Positions 1 through 11,422 of a DNA stretch of 64,000 nucleotides are shown here, piece by piece. The position numbers were made by a program, and so were the translations under genes. Source of the DNA: Seriola aureovittata (taxonomy: Eukaryota; Chordata; Actinopteri; Carangiformes; Carangidae); contig NC_079371.1 of NCBI RefSeq assembly GCF_021018895.1, positions 11,912,501 to 11,976,500 of the forward strand, in the 5' to 3' direction. Position 1 is the first letter of the stretch. Every line of letters begins with the position of its first letter. The notes beneath the pieces were generated by a model. It had not been told where the DNA came from. It did no database searches and saw only the letters and a list, made by a program, of their open reading frames with translations.

Positions 1-3000
1 CCTGCTGAAGTGGAACACTGATGCAAGCTGAAGTGAGGCCCTGTTTGTAACTTGCTTGTGAAATGAGCTGCAGGATTGGAGAAGACGAAGAAGCGGGTAA
101 TCCTGTTAACCATTCTCTGCATGTGTGCAGACGAGACGGTGGTCTGCTGTTGTGGTGTCTTCCCGGTGAATCATCACCAGTGAGACTACAGCCTTGCTCA
201 AAGTTAAGAAACTGCCAATCACTAATCTGCATTCTGCTCAAACAAGAAGTAATCATTTGCCCTAAGCATCAGGGTTACAGGGGCCCGCCGTTAGACGCTG
301 TCTCTCGAATCTGCTCTATTGCAGCTTGTAGCTCCTGTTTATTACCACTGGTCCAGCCTTATCGCCTCCCTTTCTTACCTCGCCTTAATCCCCTTTATAA
401 TTTTCACCAACTGTAATTAGTTCATATCGAGTGCAACTATTAATCCTGGGCATGATTTAAAATATAGAACCCAGCAGGCCATAAAACCTTTGAACACTAC
501 ATGATTTTGAGACCTTGACTTTGCTCAGAAATATTTCACCAGTGTCACTCTGACCAGAAAACAACCCTCTCTTCAATCATTAACACACAGTCATTTTTTT
601 CTACTCGAGTCGGCTCCAATCCCTGAAGGTTCTGTGTAAGTTGTCTTGGATGACACCAGCAACTCATGGCTTCTACAGTAGCCTTGGGATCCTGTAATTG
701 CTTCAGTGACCTCTTTGTGCCCTCAAAACCCACAATAGCTCTCCACAGTATCATACACGGTCTGTTGTAGTGGTATTAATAATGTAGTTATGAATAAAAA
801 AATAAAAAAATGTGCACTGGCCCTCAAGTATAAGTTATGTTGCAACATGTTTTACAAAAATATAGAATTGCAGTCTTAAGAAAGCATGATGAAATTTCCT
901 TGAATGACAGATAGACACACGCGTACCGTCACACAAATATACAGTTAAAGTTTTTCAGACCTTCAGTGGTGCCTTATTCTGAGATAAATGAAGATGACAT
1001 CTGTGGTATTCAGCTCCCGCAGAACTGCAGGTGGCATGTACTGTACACACTCTGAAAGTGAGCTCAGGGCGGTGTGAAGGCTTACAGACAAATGAGTCAG
1101 TGCTGCCACATGCTCAGCTGAACAGATGAGCTCTTTCCTTCATCTTCATCAACAGCATTTGATCTGCGGTGAGCCCATTAGCACTCAGAGTTAGATTGTA
1201 AAACGACTGGCAAAGGTATATATGGGAACGAATTGATTCCATTTGCCATCTCTGCTACATGATGAGTGTAAAAAAAAAAAAAAAAAGGAAACTATACAAA
1301 GCCATTAAAGCGTGCTCTTCTCCAGAGCAGCAGTAGAAAGCAGACCAGATAAGGAGACACGTAAGAACAATTTTCCGCTGATGTCATCTTTGTCCAATTT
1401 AGCGGATAATAAGGAAAGATTGTCATGTCGTCCACATCCTTGTCGCATTAACACTATACACCAAGAAGACTGCTAACCTCGACTTGCTTCTAGGTATGAG
1501 TAGTTATGAGAAAGGGGTACTGAGTCCCACATAACTGATGCCTTGTGTCTTGTTACAGTTTTAAATGTGGAGTGAAAACAACAATCATCCCACTCTGAAA
1601 TATTTCCATGCTCTGGCCCTGTGGACAGACATCATTTATTGTTATCAGGGCAGTTTGACACACACAACCACAATTATGGGGTATTATCTTTTAGATGAGA
1701 TTAACTACTGTAGCATGGAATGCATTTCTGAAAGTAAAATTGCAGTAATCCAAAATCCACAGGTAGTAGATAATCCCACACCTATTTGTCAGAGTTCTGA
1801 TCCGTACCATTATTTTGATGAAAGAATTTGGGTGTAGAAATTAGATTATTATCACGACCCATGTTAAACATCAGTGGACCGCAGACAAATCTGTTGCAGG
1901 CCAGAGAAAGAAAGGGATTTTATGACGGCGCTAAAATATTATTTGGCTGCATAAAGTCTAGTTCAGTGATTAACACTCTGCTTCTAACCAACTTGATAGA
2001 AAAATAAACATTACTGTTCACTTGGTAGAAATGAAATACTTTTGCTTGTCCCTCAAAGCTACAATGGCACTAATACACAAACATTTGCTGGTTTGTGAGA
2101 TTACAGTAACGCATAACTGCATCTGCTACTGTGTCTGTGTATTCCAGTGTTTAGGAGCAGCAGCGAGATTCAGCAGAGTGCCAGATGTTTTAACATTCAT
2201 GGCCATTTTGTTAATGAGGATTAAAACCCTTTAGTCCCTCTGAGTGACAACATTTAGAGAGGAAGCCAAATGACACGACCAACTTAATGTCTACCAAGAG
2301 GAGTATTACCACATCAAGAAATGACAAGGAAAAGAAGATGACTGAGAATAACACACAGAAAAAAGGAAAAGCTACACCAGTGACATGTTCTCACCGGCTC
2401 TGTGGCCTCACACATCACAACCAGAGGCAGACATGTTGAAATAGGAACTGAGGGGACAGCTCCCAAAGCCATTCACCTTAGAAGACATGCAGCTCTGTGG
2501 ATTACCAGAGGCAAACTGACTAATGCACCAGAACAGCCAGGTATTTAGAGATTTTAGTGGCAGAACTCTTCTGGCAGTGATGAGGAAAGACAGGATGCGA
2601 ATCCATATTAAAGTCAAAAGAAATTAATAGGACGAAAAAAGATTTTTGCCTGGACATGTTGCAGATATATTTCCCCTCTAATTGGTAAATAACCAAGCAA
2701 CTCCAACGCTGTGGTTGGCACACTTAAAAGAACACAAGTTTCTTCTCAAAGAAACACATTGTGAGAAATCACAGAGAACACGATGGGCCGGAAACCAGAA
2801 GCCAATCATAGGGTAGTGTCACTCAGAAACCCAAGCTGACAGAGGAATTGAGGAGACGGGCTCTCAACATTACCAAACAGCGATCAGCGCGCAAGTCAGC
2901 GATGGAGACTGGCAGATCTCTGATGCGAGGCGAGCCAGTTTCCTCCAGGCAATGTGGCCGGATCTGCGTCAGTACCAGGAAAGCATCTGACAGGGAACAA

Positions 3001-6000
3001 GTCCACCATCCTGACACCACAAATACTTCCAGCTGAACATGTCCTCACAAACCCCAATGTTTACATGTGCCAAGCTGTTTCTGCTGTGTTGGATACATTG
3101 TAGGGAATATAGAAATGAATGAGCTTTTCGTTTTTTCTTTTTTACTTTTTGGAGAAACCCGCCTGTGTTACTGATAGAGGAAGCGAATATGTCACATTTT
3201 AATTTGTGCTTCGGTCTTAAAAAGTAAAAATCATAACATACCGTGACAAGATTGGTACAGGTTACCTGAACCAGATTGTACAGTTTCTATGAAGGATAGA
3301 AATGAAAAAGCCTGAACTGAATTTTGTATTAGTATCTTAGAGGGAAAAAAATGATTTTAAGCTGACCCTGTCAAATAGCAGAAAATCCTGTGAGCTTGCT
3401 GGGTTCAAGATTTATTTGGAATCATTTTCCAAACCCTGGGATTAGAATTTGAGGACCCCCCAAATGAAAATCTCCTAGAATACCAGCTGAGCTTGCACAC
3501 ACCAGTGCGACTGCATGTGAAACTGTACACTCAGTCCTGCTGTAACCTGTCAATGTCTGCACAGTAGGATGTATGCATTAACAGGTTGAACACAGCAAAA
3601 AAAACAGATGCAGTGTCTTTGCATTTCTGCAGATGCTTTTCTTTCAAACATTCAGGGAGAGATGACAGTAAAGCCTGACCGTGCAGATATTGACTCCATC
3701 TAATATGTTGTCATAATAATTAAACAGTGGCTAAATCCTCCCTTGACCACACTCTATTCAAAGGGCCTTCTCTGAGAGCCAGCCATGAGTTCCAAAGATC
3801 TTAATGACACTGTACATTAGAGCAGGTGTCAGCGTTGAGGAGGACAGAGCTGCCTGCATTGTGATTAATGAAGCGGCTCCAAACTCCTCTCCGGGAATCT
3901 ATTGATTCACTTCTGTGGCTGTCCTCGCGCTGAATTAATCTGCCAGCAAATATGCAAGACTTATGCATTCTGCTCCACTCGGACCTGCAATTTGAGGGAG
4001 ACATGAATCCACTGGCTGACACTCACGACCCAGGAGGGGAGTCTATCAATGCACTGGACTGAGATGAAGTCTGAGGAGAGTGACACAAGTGCAGTCAAAG
4101 TTCTTTGCCCAGAGGAATGTGGGATTTATAATCGGAAGGATATATGTTTGGGAAAAGTCATCATAAAAATATACACATAGGTTTTCTTAAACTGAAAACG
4201 TCAAATGTGATGGAGGCTGTTAGACTGGATTGTAAAACTGTCATGTGGCCAAACAGTTAGGGTGGAAATGTCTGCATAATTGATGCACAATGCATCAGTG
4301 CAGCACTGTTAATGGGAATAAACAGTTCATAAGAGCCAGAGTTTTCAGGCTCTGGAAAGCTGTAAAGTTGAAAGTGTGTGTACGTCATGCTTTGACACAT
4401 CACTTTGTCTGGACAACTTAGGTTCACAAGGACAAGGGAAAACTAACACAACGTGATTCAGTGGTGTTGATACTGGAGCTCTGATACACACCACCGCCTT
4501 CTACCCCACCACCTCCCTCTTTCTCTCTCTCTCTCGCTCTCTCTCGCTCTCTCTCTCTGCCTGCATACTTTCTGTTTTCACGTGCTGCTACAGGACGAAT
4601 TATGGCCTTTCGGACTGAGCCACAAAACAGATTACTGTCACAAAACTCATACTTGCCAACCACAAGAAAATACCCTGTCATGAAATGACAAAAGTGACTC
4701 CGTCACTGAGCTGGACAGTTTTAATGGCATGTCAGTTTTTGATATGATTTCTACTTTGATCCACCACAGAGAAAATATATTAATTCAGTAAAATTTTATT
4801 TGGAGGAAAACAAAAGTTCTCTGTCCATCCATCCAATTCATATTCTGCTTCTCACTATCAACTTTTTCTAATTAACACTGAATTAACTCTAAACAACACT
4901 ACATTGCTGTGTCAAATTGTTTTCGGTGGGTTCTAAACCTGTAATTCAATTTCAATCAACATATACTGTAGTTATGGATTATGTTGAATCAATAATCATC
5001 TTTAGTTGGTTGAACTTAAAGGTCCTATAGTTCACACTTTCTGAGTGTTTTATTGTAGTTGTGATATCCATTGGAAGATGTATTTGTGGTTTTACATACC
5101 AAAAATCATGTTTCATGTCTAGTAGTTAGTAATGTAGTTTTACATCTGCTTTCTCAGGCCTCTCTCAGGATCTCTAGCAACAACAGGTCGTTTTGTGTCT
5201 GATTGTGCAGCATTTCCTCCACATTTTTCTGTCTTGTAGCTTTTAGCTCAGTGACAGAAAGGCTCTTTGGCTCTGTGTTGTTAATAAAGTTAAAACAACA
5301 ACAACAATAAAAATAAAAAATAAAATAAAACGATGAGCCATGCTGGTTGGCACAAAGTTACAGAAGTCCTGACGGCTAGTTTTAAGGCTCCGTTTCTGAA
5401 TACAGGCTGTGTGCATTTCTCTGTGGACTGACGATGGGACAACGGAAACTGAAAGCCAAATAAACTAGTAGACATAAAGCTAACATAACAATGATTAAAT
5501 ACATTCCCATGTCATTGTGCAGCCTGTTAAAGTAACAGAGATATAACTGAGAACTGAGAGTCCGAAAATATTTTTAAAAGGGTGAGGGGAGATGAGAAGA
5601 AATGCGGGTATCACTTCTGTTCTGAAAAAGCAGGGCACTCAGAAGCTTCTCTAGGCCAACAGCTTGCAGAAAAAAAGCTGTGGAGATGGCAGGTGGTTCC
5701 GGCTTTAATGGACTGTTTCCCTGAAATAATTTGTGGGACAGGTGGTTGCCAACGTTGGCAGGGTCAGTGCTGATATTCCCTGCGCAATTCCCGGCTCTTG
5801 TGCCAGTCAAGTCTCTGATGGAGGGCAGCTGGCGCGTTGTGAACCTTTCAGTGATGCAGATGGTGAACTGCAGTTTTGTTTTTGGTTTTGTTTTGGGGTT
5901 TTTTTAACCAGCTTTTGGCTTTCGGCTCAGCATCTATAAAACTAAACCGAGCTTTGTCGAGCGTTCTTGGTTAAGGTGGAGATGTTTTTGTCTCATCCGA

Positions 6001-8038
6001 GAGTTTTGGAGACGTTGCTGCCCGACAGCTTAAATGAGTCAGCCACTCACACATACCATTGATTTCCAGAGGGAGATGAGAGGGAAAGTTGGTGTGGAGG
6101 TTAATCTACAAATCAATTTTTTTGAGCATATATTTCTCACTGTGTTGTCAGCAAAACATGCTGAGCTAGTTCCTCTGTCCTGGGGTGTTTTGTTAAGTTA
6201 GTTGTTGTTGTTGTTTTTTTTTTTAATTAATTGTCATTCACCATGTACAAAAACATCAAATGCATACAAAGAGAAGAGATGCTCTTCTGGCTACTAGTTC
6301 TTCAGTCCCTGAATAGGTAGTCTTTAAAAAAGTATTTTCAAAAAGATCAGGATAGATGAGACAAAAAGAATTGTTGTCATGTTTAAAATTGAGATGTTTG
6401 ATTTAGGGGTTCCTGCAGATGAAACTTCATTGAACAGTGAATGCATCATTGCTAACATCAGAAGGAATATAACTAAATATAAAGCATAGGCCTATTATGT
6501 AATCTTAGCCTCAAATTAAGTTACAAAATGTGACTAAAACAAACCCAGACATACATAGTTATAATAATATTGAATTATTTATAGTGCTTGTATTTCAGTG
6601 GGGAGTGGTACAGGGCTGTAACAAAAAGATGCTTGAAATAATATATTTAGCATCATATGTATTCTCTCTGAGTTTGAGTTCACAGTGCAGTCTCCTCAGT
6701 ATGATAAGGTAAAATATTCTGATCTCACTGCTTCATTATCCATCAATCAGTGGCCGCCAGTAACTCTGGAGAACAAGAACAACCAAAGAAAAATCTCTGC
6801 ACACTGGCAATGTTTAGTGTAGGTCTCTATAGTGCCATCATTACTGTATGAACCACTTATAGTAACATCAACAGGCTACGTCATCACTTGCAGTAGCAGT
6901 GCTGCCAAAATAAGCCAATTAGGTTTATTGATTTGCTGTGAGCATCTTAAACAGAGCCGGAACCTGACAACAAGGGGATCCAGTTGAATTGCTATACTGT
7001 AAATAAAGAGGACGGCTTCAATGGGCATTGTGCCACAGTTTAAATGCAGGTTGTTATTGTATTACGCTCAGCAAAGTCCTGTTTTTACATCGACCATAAA
7101 AATATAAAGTCATGAATCCCGATTCCAATTAAGGCAACAAAGACAACAGAATAAGGTTTTTTAGGGTGAAATCATCGCCTGCAGGTCTGGAAACAAATTT
7201 ACAGACGCGTCATTGTCAACCACCACACGATGTATTTATTTATTTATTTTTCTAATTGTTGAATAGAAAAACCAAGCACCCAAGACAAAAGGTACAGTAA
7301 TGTGTGTGGCGGTGCGTAAAGTGTCGTGCACATCCCCGGTGTAGATGGAGCGGCTACAGTGATTAGTACCGCCAGGTTTCTCTGGCAACCCTGTCTCCGC
7401 TCTGTCTCCATGGCAATGGATAGGCAGTTTACTTCCTTTTATTTTTTTTTTCTGAGAGGTAAAATGCCTGATTTTTACGCCATACGGTCATAAGCTCGGG
7501 CTACAGGAGTTTAAAAAAAAAAAGGCTCCGTACATGATTGTACAGATGTGATGAGAATGTGCGGCTCAGTATGCGGGTAAGGCGCGAGCGAGAAACAAAG
7601 GGACAATTCCAAAGGAAGCCAGTGACACGTCAGGAAATCACTGTCATCGCTCCAGCGTTATTGTTGTTTACTTTTCATGTTGTGTGCGCAGTCTGTGCCA
7701 CTGTAGCCTACAGGTCTGCAACATAATGATCTGTCGCTTTGTCTGTCTACGTTTCTGACGGATCACCAAGTCAATGCAAGTGAAGCATGTGATCCGAAAC
7801 CAACACACCGTGCAGCATATAGGCCTACAGTGTCCTACAGTAGCAGCTGCTTCGATCTCAAACAGCAATATCCACATGCACCGTGCTGGGAATGGTTCAG
7901 CATCCAGTGGCTGCTATTGTTTTCCTGTCTAACCTCAGAGGGTGATTTGAGCACCATGCAGGGAAATGAATGAGCGCGTTAAAACCTTGTGATTTAGGGG
8001 TAAAGCAGTCTGTATACAAGGCAAGGCTCGCCTCTTAC
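1..8038 (-). other. fgf13: fgf13 first intron (5' part), non-coding
   Basis: This lies downstream, on the minus strand, of the fgf13 exon that ends at 8039. No further fgf13 exon was found here. In particular I looked for, and did not see, the alternative exon that follows 1V in mammals or the common exon 2, so they should lie left of the window. The stretch has poly-A (1270-1286), a TC-rich tract (about 4514-4558) and several A/T-rich runs. Higher-complexity blocks at about 2850-3010 and 3780-4080 could be conserved non-coding elements, but this cannot be judged from one sequence. The open frames here are short and resemble no protein I know. Confidence 0.6.
4514..4558. repeat. TC-rich microsatellite
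   Basis: An imperfect run of CT dinucleotides broken by two CG steps, inside the fgf13 intron. On the minus strand it creates a false Arg/Glu-rich reading frame. Confidence 0.85.
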
Positions 8039-8087
8039 CCTTGGAAGCATCCTTGTCTTCTTTAGGCTTCGCCACTTTTCCGCTCAT
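8039..8087 (-). CDS. fgf13: fgf13 alternative first coding exon (1V type), partial gene
   Basis: The minus strand reads MSGKVAKPKEDKDASK, then a final G, then the donor GTAAGA (exon end 8039, phase 1). I recall the mammalian FGF13 1V exon as MSGKVTKPKEEKDASK, which differs at two of 16 residues. The phase-1 end is what is needed to join the next FGF13 exons, so the assignment rests on peptide, splice site, phase and synteny. FGF13 (FHF2) is a non-secreted FGF-homologous factor that binds the C-terminus of voltage-gated sodium channels and also microtubules; its alternative first exons set localisation and channel effects. Only 49 coding bases lie here. The beta-trefoil core is outside the window to the left. 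The upstream strand is not ATG-open, so the start at 8087 is natural. The copy (fgf13a or b) cannot be told. Confidence 0.88.
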
Positions 8088-8360
8088 AGATCCCAGTTTG
8101 GATGTGTAATTCCCGGTTTAGATAAGAATCGAAATCCTTTTAATTGCTGAATGTCCTCAATGAAATCCTTACCAGAGGTTCCAGGTGCTGAGATAAGGGT
8201 TCTGTGAAGAGAGAAGTGTTCATCAAAATTACATTTTCCTTTCATAACACAACAGCAGCGCTTGGTGTGAAAGCAAAACGAGACAATGGACTGTGGTGAG
8301 CTACTCAGGCTGCAAGGTGTTTATCAATTGGATATCAATGAAAACATCCAACTATGCCCT

Positions 8361-8362
<2 letters not shown>

Positions 8363-8412
<50 letters not shown>
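8363..8412. repeat. CA dinucleotide microsatellite
   Basis: About 25 CA units with one CAAA interruption near 8400. It lies about 275 bases upstream of the fgf13 1V start codon. Confidence 0.95.
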
Positions 8413-8914
8413 GGCACACGACTGAGAGCCCATATGGCTCCAATAACCACCAAAGAATGAGCCGATGTGACTGTCTATCTTTGCACAGCTTCCCCAGTGT
8501 TTTTTTTAAAAAGCACGCTTTAACCTACCTTATCTCCTCCACGTTTTCTGCTACATCAATGCACATTGATGAAAGGAAACGCTCCCACCACGAATCCCGT
8601 TATGTTGCATACAAAAATCACGACCTGCTTTACTGTGACAAAGGAGAGGAGCAAAAAAAAAAAAAGCTGCGAAATGGAGCGCAGGGTTTTTTTTCCCCCC
8701 TCCGAGGTCTTCAATCAACGTTGAGATGGAAAAAAAATACAAATGGAAACACTGAGCCGTCCTATCTACAAGCAAACCCCGGGAGACATGCCATCCAGTG
8801 TAGCTTCTGCGTCCAGGTTCTCGTCTGAGGCTTTTTCCTGCTGACGAGCTCCTCAGCTCCTCTAAACGCTCGGCAGGCAGAATCAACAGGATACTCAACG
8901 TGAGAGCGCTCTCT

Positions 8915-8943
8915 CCCCCCCCCCCCCCCCCTCTCTCTCTCTT
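8915..8943. repeat. poly-C plus CT tract
   Basis: Seventeen consecutive C residues followed by CT repeats. On the minus strand this is a long G run adjoining GA repeats, upstream of fgf13 1V. Such tracts often vary in length and are error-prone in assemblies. Confidence 0.9.
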
Positions 8944-9100
8944 CCAGCGCCGATTCACACCGTGAACATTTTTTTTTTCACTTCAGTATCACTGGCGAGA
9001 TGAAAACGAGCCGCTCCATCCATTTAAAAAAAAAAAAAAGAAGAAAAAAAGAAAAAGAGCCAGTGTTGTGAGCCGTGTTGTCGATGTGGTGAACAATTAC

Positions 9101-9552
9101 AGCAGGAGGCTGTGCTGCATGGTGCACACCATCTTGCTGTTGCTCTCATTCACTTGCCTTTGCAGAGCCATGCGTTTCCCCATTCACATACAGCCTGCGC
9201 ATTTTCTCCTTGCATGATCTGAGGCGTTTGCTTCGACTTTACATATAGAAGGCAGGACATGCAGTTTGCAACAAAGGGCTCCTTGGAGGACAAAAGGTAT
9301 AAAATATGAATAGCAGGCTCATTCATGTTGGATTTCAGGATGTTTATCAGACAGTTGAAACTTGCCTGAATTGCTTTAAAAACGAAATATTTCAGTAAAA
9401 CAGACCATAAGCTCAATAGGTCCAGCATCTAACAATCATCCATTGCCCAGGAAGTTCATGGGGTGTTTATTGCATAGGATACATACAACTTGGTGTTACA
9501 TAAAACAAGACAAAGCAATGCAACCAGTAGAATGACAACTTGGTTAAGTTTG

Positions 9553-9633
<81 letters not shown>

Positions 9634-10976
9634 AGGACTATATATTTATAACATTAAGCAGCCCAGATTCTCCTGCAACAATCAGTTTTATTGTTTTGTT
9701 ATCATCCCACTCTTTAAAGGGTAAATTAATCCAAATTACAAAAATAAAAAACATATTTCATTTCTCTCTCCTTTTTTACTCACTTACTGAATTGGATTTG
9801 TTTGCCTGAGTTTTCAGGTATCCATCTCCAGTAATACTGCTATGACTCCAGTACAAAGGAGTAAGGGAGTTAAATTTTCTTTCAAACGTGTTGATGTCCA
9901 GAAATGTGCTTGATTTTAAAGTTTTAAAGTATGTGTGGTCCTTACCTTTAAAACATGTAAAGATGAAGCCTAAACGTTACACCTCATCCTTCATTTGGAG
10001 CTCGACCAGGTCCAAATGGTGAGTGAGCCACACTGACAGTCAAAACCACAGTCCAAATCCAAATTGTTTTCTGGATCCTTAATCTTCTTTTAAGGTCACT
10101 GGTGTTTTTTTTTAATGAGTATTACTTTCATCAGCTTTCATTCAGAAGTCCTAGTCCGAGTGTTGCAGGCTCTATGTCGCACCTCTTGGCCTTGCGGGTC
10201 TGTGAGCACTCAGTGGCAGCAGAGGAAAAAGATCTGTGGGTTGAGGGTTACAAGATCTATATGGTTGCTATTTTTAGAAGAAACTGGAGCCCTTTCAAAC
10301 TTTCTTCACATGCTCAGATCTTCCTGAGACGTTTAAGGCACACTGTGGCCTGTTTAGCCAGTTAGTTTCAATGAGCGGCTCTGCCTCAAAGGGTCAAATC
10401 ATTGCCTTTTGAAAGTTCAGTCACATTATTTCTTATCTTGTTATTAAGACAAATAGAACTCACATTAAGCTGAATCATTTTGTTAACCAGGCGTTCAAGT
10501 ATCTGACATGTTAGACTGAGGAACTAAAACAAGCTGAAATGCAGTTGTCATCTACAGTATGTTTTTAATCTTTTTATTGTGTTGCATTGTGGTTGTATCT
10601 GTCATACTGGAAGCAGTAAGCTCCATTATTAACAATGCTGAGTGAATGCATAGAATTTATTTTAAGAAAAATCCTTATTAAGTATTTAAAACTGAATATT
10701 CTTAAAACACACAGACTGGTTTAATACCTGTTAAAAATTTGCAACGTTGCAAATGGTTTTCTACAGCATGTGCGTAAATACTCGTTTTAATTTATATCCC
10801 TTGTTATGTATCTTTATTCTGTTTTCATTGCTTTGGATAACATAAAAAACAATGGTCTTCAGTATTGCCTGTTACAGTTTAGAAGATTTCCTGTTGGATT
10901 TTCTGCTTGTCACAGTGGTTATTTCTATAATTCCTTCATGGCGACAGCTAAGTCATTTTCCATGTGCCTTTTTATG
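9101..10976. other. fgf13/f9 intergenic spacer, left part
   Basis: No gene was recognised. It holds the long TA microsatellite at 9556-9630. The short open frames lack recognisable protein features and cross simple sequence. Confidence 0.55.
9556..9630. repeat. TA dinucleotide microsatellite, 75 bp
   Basis: A pure alternating TA tract of about 37 units. It is self-complementary and can extrude as a hairpin. It produces an artificial Tyr-Ile repeat reading frame. Confidence 0.97.
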
Positions 10977-11422
10977 CCAGAGCTGGAGGCATTATGTTTT
11001 CTGGTTATATGTACATCCATCCCATTCTCATGAACACAATATCTCAGTAACACCTTGAGAGAAATTTGGAAAAAACATTCACTTAGACTCCTGGATGAAC
11101 TGATTATTATTTGGTGGGCAAAGGTACAAGTCCAAGGTCACCCTGGCCTCACAAAATATGTTTTTGGCCATAACTCACCAATTCATACGCTAATTACGAC
11201 AAATTATTACAAATGTCTAATATAGTAGGATAAAATGATGAAGTGATGACATTTTATATCCAAAAGGTCAAAGGTCAACTTCACTGTGACATCATAATAT
11301 TCTGCAAAAACACTACTGGCCATTATTCAATGCTGTAACTCAGGAAAGGGAGATTGTGGCCATATTTTCTGCAACTTGACTGGTTGGCAGATGCATACAA
11401 CCTCGAGGCGGTAATTCTAGTT
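10977..11422. repeat. Dispersed fish repeat, interspersed copy
   Basis: The block starts near GCCAGAGCTGGAGGCATTAT and ends near CCTCGAGGCGGTAATTCTAG. Its internal phrasing (an overlapping duplicated AAAGGTCAAAGGTCAA motif, TGACATCATAAT, TTTTTGGCCATAACTC) is one I recognise from memory as a highly dispersed element in percomorph fish genomes. It carries a partial internal duplication around the GGTCAAGGTCA-like boxes. I cannot assign it to a named family. No coding capacity was seen. Confidence 0.55.

Larger units (their letters stand above)
8088..9100 (-). promoter_or_regulatory. fgf13: Probable fgf13 1V 5' UTR and promoter side
   Basis: This is the sequence immediately upstream of the fgf13 1V start on the minus strand. 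It contains a CA microsatellite (8363-8412), a 17-base C run followed by CT repeats (8915-8943; G-rich on the fgf13 sense strand) and A-rich tracts (about 9026-9058). No TATA box or start site could be assigned. The function is inferred only from position. Confidence 0.35.

Noticed and set aside
8286..8828. 180-codon plus-strand open frame
   Set aside because: It runs through the CA microsatellite (His-Thr repeats) and poly-A/poly-C, has no protein similarity and lies antisense to the fgf13 upstream region.
8929..8946. Perfect-looking plus-strand splice acceptor (long CT tract then CAG)
   Set aside because: The pyrimidine tract is a microsatellite and no plus-strand exon follows.
8551..8958. 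135-codon minus-strand frame with Gly-rich start
   Set aside because: The Gly run is the poly-C tract read on the other strand. No recognisable domain is present.
9540..9809. Tyr-Ile repeat open frame
   Set aside because: It is the TA microsatellite translated.
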